Source: Diphasiastrum complanatum | Taxonomy: Eukaryota; Streptophyta; Lycopodiopsida; Lycopodiales; Lycopodiaceae | Reading direction: 5' to 3' | Length of the DNA stretch: 64,000 bases | NCBI GenBank assembly: GCA_029204225.1 | Contig: CM055113.1 | Coordinates: forward strand, 3,861,194 to 3,925,193 | Part shown: positions 10,323 to 20,885 of the stretch, one piece after another | Numbering within the stretch: position 1 is the first letter of the stretch | How the letters are laid out: each line of letters begins with the position of its first letter | Program-made: the position numbers and the translations under genes | The notes under the pieces: model-generated | What the model was told of the DNA's origin: nothing | The model's input: the letters and a program-made list of their open reading frames with translations, nothing else | Databases searched by the model: none

Positions 10323-11482
10323 TGGTTGGCTTCTATTTACAGTAAGTATTCCATTTTTGGTGATATTTGGATGTTTGATCAAGTTCTAGCATGATTTTGC
10401 ATTGCTTTGTTGATCAAATCTTACTAACCTTTGTTTTGTGAGTTGAACTTGTGGATCAAAAGCATATTTCAGGTCTATTGAAGATCAGAGGCTGAAAAGA
10501 AACTATTTTGGATCAGATCATAACACCTAATCATTTGTTATTGTGAGGCTTGTGCATATTCAATACTAACAATGTTCTTTTCAATCCTATTGTTGACAAT
10601 CTCCATTCTTGGATGAACACTCTCCTTAAGTGGATGAAACTTCTCCTTAAGTGGATGACAAATGCTCTTTTGAGTGAGTTGTAATTCTCCTAAAGGCTGA
10701 GCAAAGCTCCCATTTGGATGAAAGATCCCCTTTTTTGGGTGAACATATTGTAAGCTCCATTGTGAAGAGCATATTGTAAAGATTGTCATCAATTTTGGCA
10801 TAAATTTTGGTGTACTTTGTTGAGCATGTAAGTAACTCTCCTTATGTAATTTGATTGGAGCATTTGCTGGAAGGTGTTAACCATTATGCAAGTGTGTTTT
10901 CAGGTTCTTAACAGGTTGAGGAACATTCTCATGTGAAGTGATCTTAGATCTACATCTAAACACCAAGATTTGACAAGATAGTGAAGCTAGTCTTGTGATT
11001 CACTAAGTGTGCTCATTCATTCACCTCTAAATCTTGTATTTATCACTTGCTGGAGTTTATAAACTTTTAGAAGTGTGGTTTACATGTGGTTTTACAGGTT
11101 GAATCAATATCTTAGTGTGTTGATCATATGTTGATCAAGTTTGTTCATTACTAGGTAATCTTGGCATCCTAGTTTTGGGTATTTTCTAAGAATGCAAGTA
11201 ACTCTTCACACCATAACTTGATTTGGTCACTTGCTGGAAAGTTTGAGAGCTTAAGCAAGAGTATGTTCAGGTTGGTTTGATTTTGTAATCCATTCTTAGT
11301 GTGTGCAAAGTGTTGCATGTGTTTCAATCTTCCTTTCTATGCTTGGAAACCATCTAGGTTCAAGATAGAAGTGTTTTAGGGTCCTAAATCTTCATAGATC
11401 TCTTTATCTATCATTTGTTGAGAGAAAAGTGAGTGCTAAGTGCTTTAGGACAGAACCTAAAAGTTGAAGAAACATTAGAATC
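10323..11482 (+). other. Long untranslated leader of element A
   Basis: 1160 bp between primer site and gag ATG, the same length as in element B. It has no long frame. It holds degenerate repeats: TTGCTGGAA-type phrases at about 10863, 11049 and 11231, each followed by a TTCAGGTT or ACAGGTTG motif, and short CTCCTTAAGTGGATGA units near 10622-10660. It also has splice-like signals: GTAAGT at 10342 with TTTCAG at 10467-10472, and GTAAGT at 10828 with TTTTCAG ending 10903. Confidence 0.6.
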
Positions 11483-14400
11483 ATGGCTTCCAATGGTGGG
11501 ATCATGCTAGAGTCTAGTGAAAGGTTGAGTTCATCAAACTACTCTACTTGGAAAGTGAGGATGGAGTCCTTACTTGAGTTGAATGAACTCATGGACATAG
11601 TTGCAGAAATTGAAGAGAGACCTCTCACACTTCAAGAGCAACAAAGGTTTGATAAGAAGGCCAAAAGGGCTCTTCATATCATTAAAATGAATGTTACAAA
11701 TGAACTTCTCAAGGAAGTTGGAAAGTGTCAAAGTGCAAGTGAGGCATGGAATGCCTTAAAGAAGCTCTTTGAATCAAAGTCCACATCTAGGGTATTGACC
11801 CTAAGGAGACAAATATTTTCTAGTAGGCAAAGAGAGGGTGAAAGTGCTCATGCATTTATCTTGAGAGTTAAGTCCCTAAGTGATGATTTAGCATGCATTG
11901 ATGAGAACATAAAAGATGGTGAAATAGTCCAAGTTATGTTGAATGGTTTGCTAAATGAACATGCTAACCTTGTGCAAAGTTTTGCCATTCAAAGAGTCTT
12001 GCCAAGTGTGGTTGACTTGCAAGAAATCTTATTGGCTGAAGAACATAGGTTGCAATCAAAGCTTGATGGTGCATCCTTGCAAGGTGGAGGTGAAGAGGCT
12101 TTCTTCACAAAAGGCAAATTCAAGGGCAAAGGTAAAGGAAAAGGGAAATGGTCCAAAGGTGGTAACTTTGATCATGATGATCACTCTTCCTCTTCCTCTT
12201 CTACTAAGAACAATAAGTCAAAGTTCAAGTGCTTTTATTGTGGGATAAAAGGTCATTTTGCAAATGAATGTTATAAGAAGAAAAGAGAGCAAGGAGAGAG
12301 GCAAGGAAATCTTACAATAGATGAGGAAGAACATAACACATGTGAATCACTTGTTATGACTTCAAGTTTGTTAGCCAACATAGATGATAATGATCCTTGG
12401 TGGATTGATAGTGGAGCCTCATCTCACATGACAAGACATAAGGAATACTTTACATCCTTATTGACTTATGAGGGAGAAGGTAACATCATCTACACTGCAA
12501 ATGATGGTCAATGTGACATCAAAGGCATAGGCACTATTCCTATTTCCCTTTCAACAAATAGGAAAGCAAATCTTGAAAATGTTTTGTACATTCCTTCAAT
12601 CACTAAGAATTTGCTTAGTGTAAGTCAAATGATTGGCAAAGGACTTGATGTGGAGTTCATTGGAGATGCATGTTTGATAAGTAAATGTGGATCCTTGATT
12701 GCTCAAGGTAGGAGGCATGGTAAACTTTTCAAGCTTGATGCATGTGTGATCTCTAATCATGAAGGATGTATGGCTAGGGAGCAATTGACAAACCAAGAAG
12801 TTTGGCACAAGAGGTTGGGCCATCCCAACTTCAAATCTTTGGAGGTAATGGCAAAGAAAGAGCTTGTTCTTGGTCTCCCTAAAAGTCTTGTTGCAAACAA
12901 TAGTGTTTGTGAACATTGTGCCTTGTCCAAATCTCATAGACTTGCTTATTCTAGATCTACTTCTAGATCTAAAGAAGCTTTTCAACTTGTGCATTCTGAT
13001 ATTCATTCTTCTAGTACAACTAGCAATGGTGGGGCAAAGATGTATGCAACTTTCATTGATGACTTTAGTAGGTATACTTGGATCTATCTTCTTAAAAGTA
13101 AGGATGAAGTGTTTGCTGCATTTGTCAAGTTCAAGAATGAAATGGAAAACCAATTCAATACAAAGATCAAATGCTTAAGATCTGATAATGGAGTGGAATA
13201 CACCTCAAATAGGTTCAAAGACTTTTGTATAGCACATGGGATTAAGAGGGAGATGTCTAGTCCTAGGACTCCACAACAGAATGGAGTGGCCGAGAGGAAG
13301 AATAGAACCCTTTGTGAATGTGCCAAGGCAATGAGACTACATGCTAATCTTGCTAAGTCTTTTTGGGGGGAAGCTTTAGCATGTGCTAACTATCTATGTA
13401 ATAGATGGACAAGTGCTTCCTTGGATGGTAAAACTCCTCATGAGGTTCTTTATGGTAGAAGGCCGAGTGTCAAGCATTGTAGGATCTTTGGATGTACATG
13501 TTTTGTCAATATCACACTTGATGATAGAACTAAAGAAGATCCTTCATCAAAGAAGGGTGTGTTTGTTGGCTATAGTGAAGTAAGCAAGGCTTACAAAGTG
13601 TACATTCCTTCTACAAAGAAAGTTGTCATAAGTAGGGATGTCATCTTTCATGAAGAGAATGTTTCCAATGTTGTTGATGTTGATGTTGATGTGCCTACTA
13701 ATCATCATGATGTGCAAGATGTCTTGGATGAAGATGGAGATGCCACTCCAAAGCAAACTTCAAGGAAGACTCAAAGGCAAAGGGCTAAGCCATCAAGGCT
13801 AACCTATGATGAAAAAGGAAAGCAAGTGGTGGACAACTCTAACTTTGCTTTTCTTACCTCTTTTGATGAACCAACTTGTGTAGGTGAAGCAATTCAAAAG
13901 AAGGAATGGATCCAAGCCATGGATCATGAGCATCAAGCACTCATCAAAAGCAACACATGGAGGTTGGTAAAGCTTCCAAAGGACAAGAAGGCAATTGGTT
14001 GTAAGTGGATCTTCAAGATCAAGACAAATCAAGATGGATCAATCAACAAGTACAAGGCAAGGTTGGTGGCAAAGGGGTATGCTCAAGAATATGGTATTGA
14101 CTATGATGAGACCTTTTCACCCGTGGCAAAGATGGTAACTATTCGAATCCTAATCTCTCTTGCAACTCTTTATGATTGGGATATGTGGCAAATGGATGTT
14201 ACTAATGCCTTCTTGAATGGTGATCTTGAAGAAGATATTTACATGGAGCAACTCAAGTGGCAATTTCTTCAAGGCAAGGAAGATCTCGTTGAGGTTTGGT
14301 TTGAGCTCAAATGGGCTGGTTTTATTAGGTTTGATACTCAACTTCATCTACTCTACTTCATGTTGGATAGAAGTGTAGAAATCTATCTTTTGGTTTATGA

Positions 14401-15511
14401 TGGTGACATTGTTTTCACTAACTATAGTGAAAGGTTGAAATCAAGCAATGATGAGATCTTGTGGGATGTTAATCATGTGTTTGAGAGGGAGTATCTTCAG
14501 AGGTTCAGATCTGAAGATGTTTATAAATGCAAAGTCCTTGATGTTTTATTGGAAGATCAAGATGTTGATCTTGAATTGCTTCATCAACACCAAGAGGCAA
14601 GTAGCAATTGGAAGCTAGTCAAAAGCATGAAAGGGGAGCCACATGGGCAAAGCATCTTGGATCTGTTTTTACAGGTCCTTGAAGGTTCAAGTAAGGTTCT
14701 TGGAGCAGCAAGGAAGTGTCCTTTTACTCTACCTTACTTGTTTAATCTCATGTATGAACATTGTCATGTCAATGTGTTGGAATTGTCAAAATTCAATGAA
14801 ACTAGTTCCACAGTTTTGCATCTTTTGGATCTTGGAGATGGAATAGTTATCATTGCTGGTTTTTATGATCAAGTACATGCATTCATTCAAATCTCAAAAG
14901 ATATGGAAGTGGTCAATATGTTTACTTTTGAGCAAAGTTCAAGATCTAGCATCCTAGTGTTGGCAAATTGGCAAATTGTTGACAATGTAGGATCAAGCGT
15001 TATATGCAAATCTTGTGGAGATACTTCAAGTATTTCAAGTTCAGGTTTTGCTCATTCAAATGGAACAGAGAGCACATCATTTTGGCATTCATTCACTCAA
15101 GGGCTTTCGTGGATTGGAGATCTACAAAGGCAAGGTGGTGATGGAGGTTCATTCATGGAGATACATGGTGCATTCACTATGGGCATAGTGGAATGTGGAC
15201 GAGGCATGCAAACACCTGTTGGTTACTTTCACTTACAACTTGTTTGCTGCTGTTTTACAGAGAACTCAAAGGTGGATACATGGAGGAATCCTTTCATTGT
15301 TATTCTATGTTCTTTTACATGTATCTTGTTCACCATTCTATGTAAAATTGATGTAAGAAATAGTGAAGCATCCTATATGGGCACTATTATCTATATCAAT
15401 TATGTTGTACTTCATATTGTACATATTAGAACACTTGAAAATAGATCTATCATCATGATGGAGATCATTCTTAGGTTGGAGCAAAGTAGTGTTGTAAAAC
15501 TAGCAAGTTAA
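11483..15511 (+). CDS. Copia gag-protease-integrase with non-RT C-terminal tail
   Basis: 1342 codons without a stop. Residues about 15-220 are the gag (SSNYSTWKVRMESLLE). A zinc knuckle C250-x2-C-x4-H-x4-C follows a Lys/Gly-rich stretch. The aspartic protease has WWIDSGASSHMT with D309. The integrase has the HKRLGHPN zinc-binding region and D506, D568, E604 with 35-residue spacing between the last two. The reverse transcriptase starts normally (KARLVAKGYAQ, DVTNAFLNGDLEEDIYMEQ) to Q923. Residues 924-1342 then differ completely from B. There is faint RT-like spacing (GKEDLV, GFIRF, IYLLVYDGDIVF) but no KSLYGLKQ, no YVDD (YDGD at 972) and no RNase H STEAEY motif. The stop is 13 bp before the LTR. 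G569 is V in the integrase DNGG motif (DNGV). Confidence 0.9.
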   Translation: MASNGGIMLESSERLSSSNYSTWKVRMESLLELNELMDIVAEIEERPLTLQEQQRFDKKAKRALHIIKMNVTNELLKEVGKCQSASEAWNALKKLFESKSTSRVLTLRRQIFSSRQREGESAHAFILRVKSLSDDLACIDENIKDGEIVQVMLNGLLNEHANLVQSFAIQRVLPSVVDLQEILLAEEHRLQSKLDGASLQGGGEEAFFTKGKFKGKGKGKGKWSKGGNFDHDDHSSSSSSTKNNKSKFKCFYCGIKGHFANECYKKKREQGERQGNLTIDEEEHNTCESLVMTSSLLANIDDNDPWWIDSGASSHMTRHKEYFTSLLTYEGEGNIIYTANDGQCDIKGIGTIPISLSTNRKANLENVLYIPSITKNLLSVSQMIGKGLDVEFIGDACLISKCGSLIAQGRRHGKLFKLDACVISNHEGCMAREQLTNQEVWHKRLGHPNFKSLEVMAKKELVLGLPKSLVANNSVCEHCALSKSHRLAYSRSTSRSKEAFQLVHSDIHSSSTTSNGGAKMYATFIDDFSRYTWIYLLKSKDEVFAAFVKFKNEMENQFNTKIKCLRSDNGVEYTSNRFKDFCIAHGIKREMSSPRTPQQNGVAERKNRTLCECAKAMRLHANLAKSFWGEALACANYLCNRWTSASLDGKTPHEVLYGRRPSVKHCRIFGCTCFVNITLDDRTKEDPSSKKGVFVGYSEVSKAYKVYIPSTKKVVISRDVIFHEENVSNVVDVDVDVPTNHHDVQDVLDEDGDATPKQTSRKTQRQRAKPSRLTYDEKGKQVVDNSNFAFLTSFDEPTCVGEAIQKKEWIQAMDHEHQALIKSNTWRLVKLPKDKKAIGCKWIFKIKTNQDGSINKYKARLVAKGYAQEYGIDYDETFSPVAKMVTIRILISLATLYDWDMWQMDVTNAFLNGDLEEDIYMEQLKWQFLQGKEDLVEVWFELKWAGFIRFDTQLHLLYFMLDRSVEIYLLVYDGDIVFTNYSERLKSSNDEILWDVNHVFEREYLQRFRSEDVYKCKVLDVLLEDQDVDLELLHQHQEASSNWKLVKSMKGEPHGQSILDLFLQVLEGSSKVLGAARKCPFTLPYLFNLMYEHCHVNVLELSKFNETSSTVLHLLDLGDGIVIIAGFYDQVHAFIQISKDMEVVNMFTFEQSSRSSILVLANWQIVDNVGSSVICKSCGDTSSISSSGFAHSNGTESTSFWHSFTQGLSWIGDLQRQGGDGGSFMEIHGAFTMGIVECGRGMQTPVGYFHLQLVCCCFTENSKVDTWRNPFIVILCSFTCILFTILCKIDVRNSEASYMGTIIYINYVVLHIVHIRTLENRSIIMMEIILRLEQSSVVKLAS

Positions 15512-15524
15512 GTTGAAGAGGGAG
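15512..15524 (+). other. Polypurine tract of element A
   Basis: GTTGAAGAGGGAG immediately before the 3' LTR, the plus-strand primer site. The same 13 bp occur before the 3' LTRs of elements B and C, so the replaced pol tail rejoins the family sequence here. Confidence 0.85.
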
Positions 15525-16178
15525 TGTGAAAATTGTCAACATTTCCTAGCTAGTTTGAGGCCTAAATTGGCAATTTTTGTACATAGTTTTGGATCTAACC
15601 TTTCACACGTGTGAAAGAGACCTAGATACTTTTATTCTAGTATATATTTAATGTTGAAGAAGTCTCAAACTTCGGGACCTTCTAAATGACACTAAAATCA
15701 TGTTATTTGGACATATAGGCCAAAATTGGCTATTTTAGGTTACTGGTGTCCTAAAATTGGGTCCTAAGTTCTAGAGAGAGGAGAGAGAGTCATCTCTCTC
15801 ACCTATATTAGGCTGAAATTCATGGAGAACAGGTTGGAGAAACCTTTTGTATGCTTCATTGAGATCAATAGATCATTGTCATTGTTTCTTCCTCCATTGA
15901 GAGCATTGTTGTGTGTATTGTCTTCAAGCTATTGTGTATGATCTTAGGTGCTTTCCAAAAGTGGTAGGCTGATGTATTATGGACTGTATAATGCTATTTT
16001 GGGCCGCACTTGATGTTTATGGAAGTTTCCATTTGTGATAAATGCTTTTTGATCAAGTTCTTTGCATTCTAGGTAGCATAGAATGTGTTGCCAATTCCTA
16101 GCTTATGTAGTTTGGAGTGCAAGCATTCAAGCCAATGATCTTGGAGTTTAGATCCACTTAGGATCTGTATTTTTCACA
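15525..16178 (+). repeat. 3' LTR of element A
   Basis: 654 bp, base for base like the 5' LTR as far as I can read, with the palindrome TTTCACACGTGTGAAA at 15601-15616. It is followed by the CCTCT duplication and then the (CT)n satellite resumes. Confidence 0.95.
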
Positions 16179-16412
16179 CCTCTCTCTCACTCACTCACTC
16201 ATGGTTCTCATGGTTCTCATGATGCTCAATCCCTCTCGGATGCTCTCTCTCTCTCTCTCTCACTCACTCACTCACTCACAGTTCTCACGATGCTCAATCT
16301 CTCTCACTCACGGTTCTCACGAAGCTCTCTCTCTCTCTCTCTCTTGGATGCTCTCGGTTCTCACAGTTCTCATGGTTCCTCTCTCTCTCTCCCACTCACG
16401 GTTCTCATGAAG

Positions 16413-16465
<53 letters not shown>

Positions 16466-16490
16466 ATGCTATCGGTTCTCATGGTTCTCA
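16179..16490. repeat. (CT)n / ACTCACGG satellite, right part
   Basis: Direct continuation of the array at 8720-9656, split by element A. It has the same ACTCACGGTTCTCACGA, GATGCTCAATC and TTGGATGCTCTCGG phrases and (CT)n tracts. Confidence 0.85.
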
Positions 16491-16791
16491 TGGGCCATTG
16501 TTGACCCCTCCCAATTGACCACAAAGGAGGTGTTTGCGGCCCCTCCCTTCATCCCACATAGGGCCCGCATTTAGGCCATTTGTGGTCCTTTAGGCCATGC
16601 ATTTCATTGCAAACGACCCCATTTTGATCACATTTCACCCCATTTTCACGAAGCGCTCTCTCTCTTTCTCTCTCTCTCTCTCTCACTCTCTCTCTCTCTC
16701 TAGGATGCTCTCGGTTCTCACGGTTTTCACGGTTCCTCTCTCTCTCTCACTCACGGTGATCATGGTTCTCACGAAGCTCTCTCCCTCTCTC

Positions 16792-16874
<83 letters not shown>

Positions 16875-17248
16875 TCTCACAGTTTTCACGGTTCCTCTCT
16901 CTCTCTCTCCCACTCAGTTCTCACGAAACTCTCTCTCTCTCTCGGGTGCTATCAGGTCTCACTGTTCTCACGGTTTTCACGGGCCGTTGTTGACCCGTCC
17001 CAAACGACTGCAAAGGAGGTGTTTGCGGCCTGTCCCTTCATCCCGCATAGGGACCGCATTTAGGCCATTTGTGGTCCTTTAGGCCATGCATTTCACCGCA
17101 AATGGCCCCATTTTGACCACATTTTCACCGCAAAGGACCACCATTTGCCGTGTTGTTGATTGAAGAGGACCCTACCAATAGTTGAACCGCATAGGACCAC
17201 AAAGGAGGGGATGGCCGAAGGGAGGGGTCGCAAAGGATAGTTCTCACG

Positions 17249-17321
<73 letters not shown>

Positions 17322-17716
17322 GCGGGTGTGGAGGTGTTTGCGGCCCCTCCCTTCATCCCGCATAGGGACCGCATTTCACCGCATTTTTGCGGCAAAGGAC
17401 GGCCCATTGGACAATTGTTGACCCCTCCCAAATGATCGCAAAGGAGGTGTTTGCAGCCCCTCCCTTCATCCCGCATAGGGACCACATTTAGGCCATTTGT
17501 GGTCCTTTAGGCCACGCATTTCACCACAAACGACTCGCATTTCACTACATTTTCACCACAAAGGACCACCCTTTGGACCGTTGTTGACTGCATAGGACCC
17601 TACCAATAGTTGAACTGCATAGGACTGCAAAGGAGGGGATGGCCGAAGGAAGGGGTCGCATAGGACGGTTCTCACGGTTCTCTCCCTCTCACCGCTAAGG
17701 ACCGCATTTCACTGCA

Positions 17717-17772
<56 letters not shown>

Positions 17773-18160
17773 GGTGTCTCTCTCTCTCTCTGCATACGGG
17801 TGTCTCTCTGTCTCTCCGTCTCAAGGAGGTTTTTGAACAAAGGAGGTGTTTGCGACCTCACTACAAGGACCGCATAAGGACCAAAACCTCACTACAATGA
17901 CTGCATTTAGGCCGCACAAGTACCGCATTTAGGCCATTTGTGGTCCTTTAGGACACGCATTTCACTAAATCATCGACCGCATAGGGACCGCATTTAGGCC
18001 GCATAAGGACTGCCGCGTAAGGACCGCAATGAGGCCGCATAGGGACCACCGCCACCTTGATCAAAAAATCAGTGTCTGTCAGCGACATACTGAATTTCCA
18101 AATCATCGGCCACCACCCTGATCGGGCGCCATTGCCCATCAACGATGGACACTCTTTACT
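16491..18160. repeat. Satellite block I, units of about 430-490 bp
   Basis: A complex tandem repeat. The marker phrase ATTTAGGCCATTTGTGGTCC starts at 16569, 17058, 17486 and 17927, spacing 489, 428 and 441 bp. Each unit also has GTTGTTGACCC, CAAAGGAGGTGTTTGCGG, CCCGCATAGGGACCGCATTT and an ACGGTTCTCACGG phrase leading into a (CT)n run (about 16800-16872, 17251-17318, 17720-17769). Length differences come mainly from the (CT)n tracts. The same unit forms blocks at 41195-42655 and 43620-45190. No coding potential. Confidence 0.85.
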
Positions 18161-18161
18161 A

Positions 18162-18208
<47 letters not shown>
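18161..18208. repeat. (TA)n microsatellite
   Basis: About 23 TA dinucleotides directly after the phrase CACTCTTTACTAGTATATA. The same CTCTTTACTAGTATATATAT junction ends satellite block II at about 42650-42670, so the (TA)n start is part of the satellite boundary. Confidence 0.9.
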
Positions 18209-18211
<3 letters not shown>

Positions 18212-18356
18212 GAGAGGATTTAAGGGTGGTGTTAACCCAGTCTATTCTCCTATGTCATGCCTATAGCCTACTCTTTGCCCACACACATACAAGCTTATTT
18301 TTTTGACCTCACACGTTTCAAATTTTGTAATTGACTTTCACCTAATTTTTAGGCCC

Positions 18357-18392
18357 TATTGGGCCCTATATTATTTTACATAATATAGGGCC
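18357..18392. repeat. Inverted repeat, left copy, beside recombinase relic
   Basis: 36 bp starting TATTGGGCCCTATATTAT. Its inverted partner is at 21153-21188; the first 18 bp match perfectly and 31 of 36 overall. Each copy is itself nearly palindromic, with GGGCCCTA near one end and TAGGGCC near the other. No target duplication is visible outside the pair. Confidence 0.7.
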
Positions 18393-18408
18393 ATGATTTT
18401 TATCACCT

Positions 18409-18575
18409 GACTTCTCTACGTGGGCTGCCTACTTCCTTCCTGACTTCTCTACGCGGGCTGCCTACTACTTCCTTCCTTCCTGACTTTTCTATGCGAGCTG
18501 CCTACTTCCTTCCTACCTGACTGCATGATAAAGACCTGCCTACTTCCTTCCTGCCTGATCGCACGACAAAGACCT
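18409..18575. repeat. GGGCTGCCTACTTCCTTCC minisatellite
   Basis: About four to five degenerate units of 40-50 bp with the core GCTGCCTACTTCCTTCC, preceded by CTGACTTCTCTACG or variants. It ends just before a short (GA)n run at about 18577-18606. No coding potential. Confidence 0.6.
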
Positions 18576-18869
18576 GCTTATGAGAGAGAGAGAGAGAGAG
18601 AGAGAGAATCAACAACAATTATAGGGAGAACTCATGTAAAACAGAATTTGTGGAAACTGATTACAAGACTACAACTTCATCAAAGTTTAAATAAACAAAA
18701 GACTAATCAAAAGTAGTCGATCGAATTACAAAAAGCCCTACATACAAGTTTTTGGTATTGTTTCAATCAGTTTTCTATTGCTTCTTGAAAAACATCTTTA
18801 GAAATTTTGGACCAACACTTATATTCACAGTACAATTATCGAAGTATCCAAATTGTTGCCCAATATTAT

Positions 18870-20885
18870 TTGTTACAAAGAATCTATATGACAGTATCCA
18901 AGAGCTTTTCGAGCCTCTGGCCATTCTTGAACAAGCTCATCAACATCAATATTCACAAGGTCATTCGGATCCAATGCCTCTTCAGAAACAGAAGCTGCAT
19001 CCACCTTTTCAGCTGAACCAATTTGTTGCACACCCACTGCATGATTACAATCAACAGAATGTCTTCCAACACAACAATGTTGTTTCTGATTTGTAATACT
19101 ATCCACCTACAACTTCGAAACATTATCATTTGGTTTAACTCCTACATCTACAACTTCAACTCCAACATCAACAACTTCAGTAACATTCAAACTACTCATA
19201 AAGGCATCTAATGGAACTTGAACAGAAGCAGAATTTCCTAGAAATAAATTGCCACAATATCTAGAAACACTCTAGTAAGCTCAAATTGAACATCAACACC
19301 TTCAAGCTCATTGAGCACATTCTCATACTTGCGTCTTTTTCCATCCTTAAAAGGTTCAACAATAATATTCATTGCAGCCATTTTCGAAATCTCCATAAAT
19401 TGATCATATCTTCGATAGGGGTTCTCATTACGATGACCTGTAATAGCCATTCCAACTGCAATAGGTACACTTGCTTGAATCATCCTAAAACAAGCACACA
19501 AAAGACAGGAATAAGAAGGTGCAAACAACTTGACACAATTACTGTGAAAATACAAACAACAAAATATAAACAACAATGAATACTTGCATAGCGAGGACCT
19601 TTTATTCATGAATCCTCCCCCATCTCCAAGTACAAACATCATACTCTTTATCCAAGAGCTTAAAACTTTCACTCCCACATTATTAGTATTGTACCATGCA
19701 TTGGTTCGAGGATTTTCTCGTATAGCTTGCAAAAAAATATGACGACCAACACTAGGATTCTGTTTTGCTGGAAGGTGACAAAGAAGCTGCCTATATGTTA
19801 TTATAACATCCTCTTCATAACGCTTCACATGACATCTAAAATGCTCTTCCTGATACCGTGTCATAGAAGCACTGTAGTTCTTAGAATCTCTCTCAGAATA
19901 CCTAAATTACCATTTAAGAAACAAATTCAAACTTTATGCTACAAGAATATACATCAATATAACTAAAAAAAACTCGACTTGTTGGACAATTACAAATCAA
20001 TAGGGCTAATTCATAAAAATCTAACATTCTACAACATTAAAAACTTACATAACAAAAGAACCATGAACATCAAATCTTACTTGAAAATTGATATCAAGTA
20101 GATTGTACAATTCCGTGTGTCTGCAAACCATAAAACGACTTAAACAATAATAACACCAACGTTTTTGTAAACCAACAACATTATGTATAGAATGTTCAGG
20201 GTCTTTTAAACACTCTTCCTCATCCTTCCACATCATAGGTGCACTCTTCTTTCATTTCTTATTAGCTCCAGATTTAATAGACTTATCCATATGAAGCACC
20301 AAAGAGTGCGAGCTCTCTCAAAAAATGGATGATTTTGAACAACAATAGGCAGCTCATCAACATGAATTCTACATATTCTAGAAACATGTTCACGTCGAAT
20401 AATTCTCCCACAAGCACGGAACATCTGAGCTAAACTGCAAAAATAAAACAAAAATATCACAAAAGATGAAAGTGACTACAAAAATAAAAAAGCATGAAAA
20501 CAAAGGATTGAAACATCCAGTACCTAGCACTAGGATAGTAATTGCCATTCAATTTCTTCAGTGACAAGATAAATGGAACCATATATTCTGCAAGAACATC
20601 CAATGGAAGCTTTTCTGGAGGTATACTGTCATCTTTTCCAGTGGCAATCCTCCAAGCATAAAATCATTTTCAAAACCACTGTTCTGGACCATGACTACGA
20701 TTTCTTCCACCAAAATTTACCAACTCCAAATCACTAGCATTTACATCAAGAAACATGTGTGAAAGATTAGTATCTATCTCAATATCTTCAACACCTTGTA
20801 GGCCATCCTCGTCTTCCACATGTACATTACAAGGCTCAGAAAGACTATCAGAAAGCCTGTCAGGTGAGTGCTCTATAGCGGCCAT
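18870..20885 (-). pseudogene. Crypton-like (DUF3504) tyrosine recombinase gene, inactive
   Basis: The ATG is at 20885. Exons 20885-20524, 20434-20049, 19901-19583 and 19484-about 19238 are joined by GT-AG introns whose phases fit (for example GTAAGT at 20048). Motifs in order: DVLAEYMVPFILSLKKLNG, YYPSASLAQMFRACG, MDKSIKSGANKK, FVMYSERDSKNY, NAWYNTNNVGVKVLSSWIK, then AVGMAITGHRNENPYRRYD. This order matches my memory of the DUF3504 domain of ZMYM/QRICH1 proteins and Cryptons, whose tyrosine recombinase core uses R, HxxR and Y. GHR and a following Tyr are kept, but both expected upstream Arg positions read as Cys (TGC). Two stops (near 20665) and a frameshift near 20275 confirm decay. A likely 3' coding end lies near 18873 (NIDVDELVQEWPEARKALG). 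Confidence 0.6.

Larger units (their letters stand above)
9657..16178 (+). mobile_element. Copia element A, full length, chimeric 3' end
   Basis: A 6522-bp LTR retrotransposon, LTR-bounded at both ends, with 654-bp LTRs in which I see no difference by eye, and a perfect 5-bp target duplication CCTCT (9652-9656 and 16179-16183). The order is LTR, primer site, 1160-bp leader, one 1342-codon frame, a GA-rich polypurine tract, LTR. Identical LTRs imply a recent insertion. It shares leader, gag, protease and integrase with element B at very high identity. After residue 923 the reverse transcriptase is replaced by a tail that lacks YVDD and RNase H, so it should depend on another element for reverse transcription. 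Element C at the right end has the same tail. Confidence 0.95.

Noticed and set aside
12596-13153. 185-codon minus-strand frame opposite the copia integrase, repeated opposite B and C
   Set aside because: A shadow of the strongly conserved pol coding strand. It recurs only because the elements are near-identical, and shows no domain.
14252-15511. First thought that the A/C tail is an unrelated captured host gene
   Set aside because: The start keeps RT-like spacing (GKEDLV, GFIR, IYLLVYDGDIVF), so a diverged RT is a simpler source. The remaining part is still unassigned, so capture there is not excluded.
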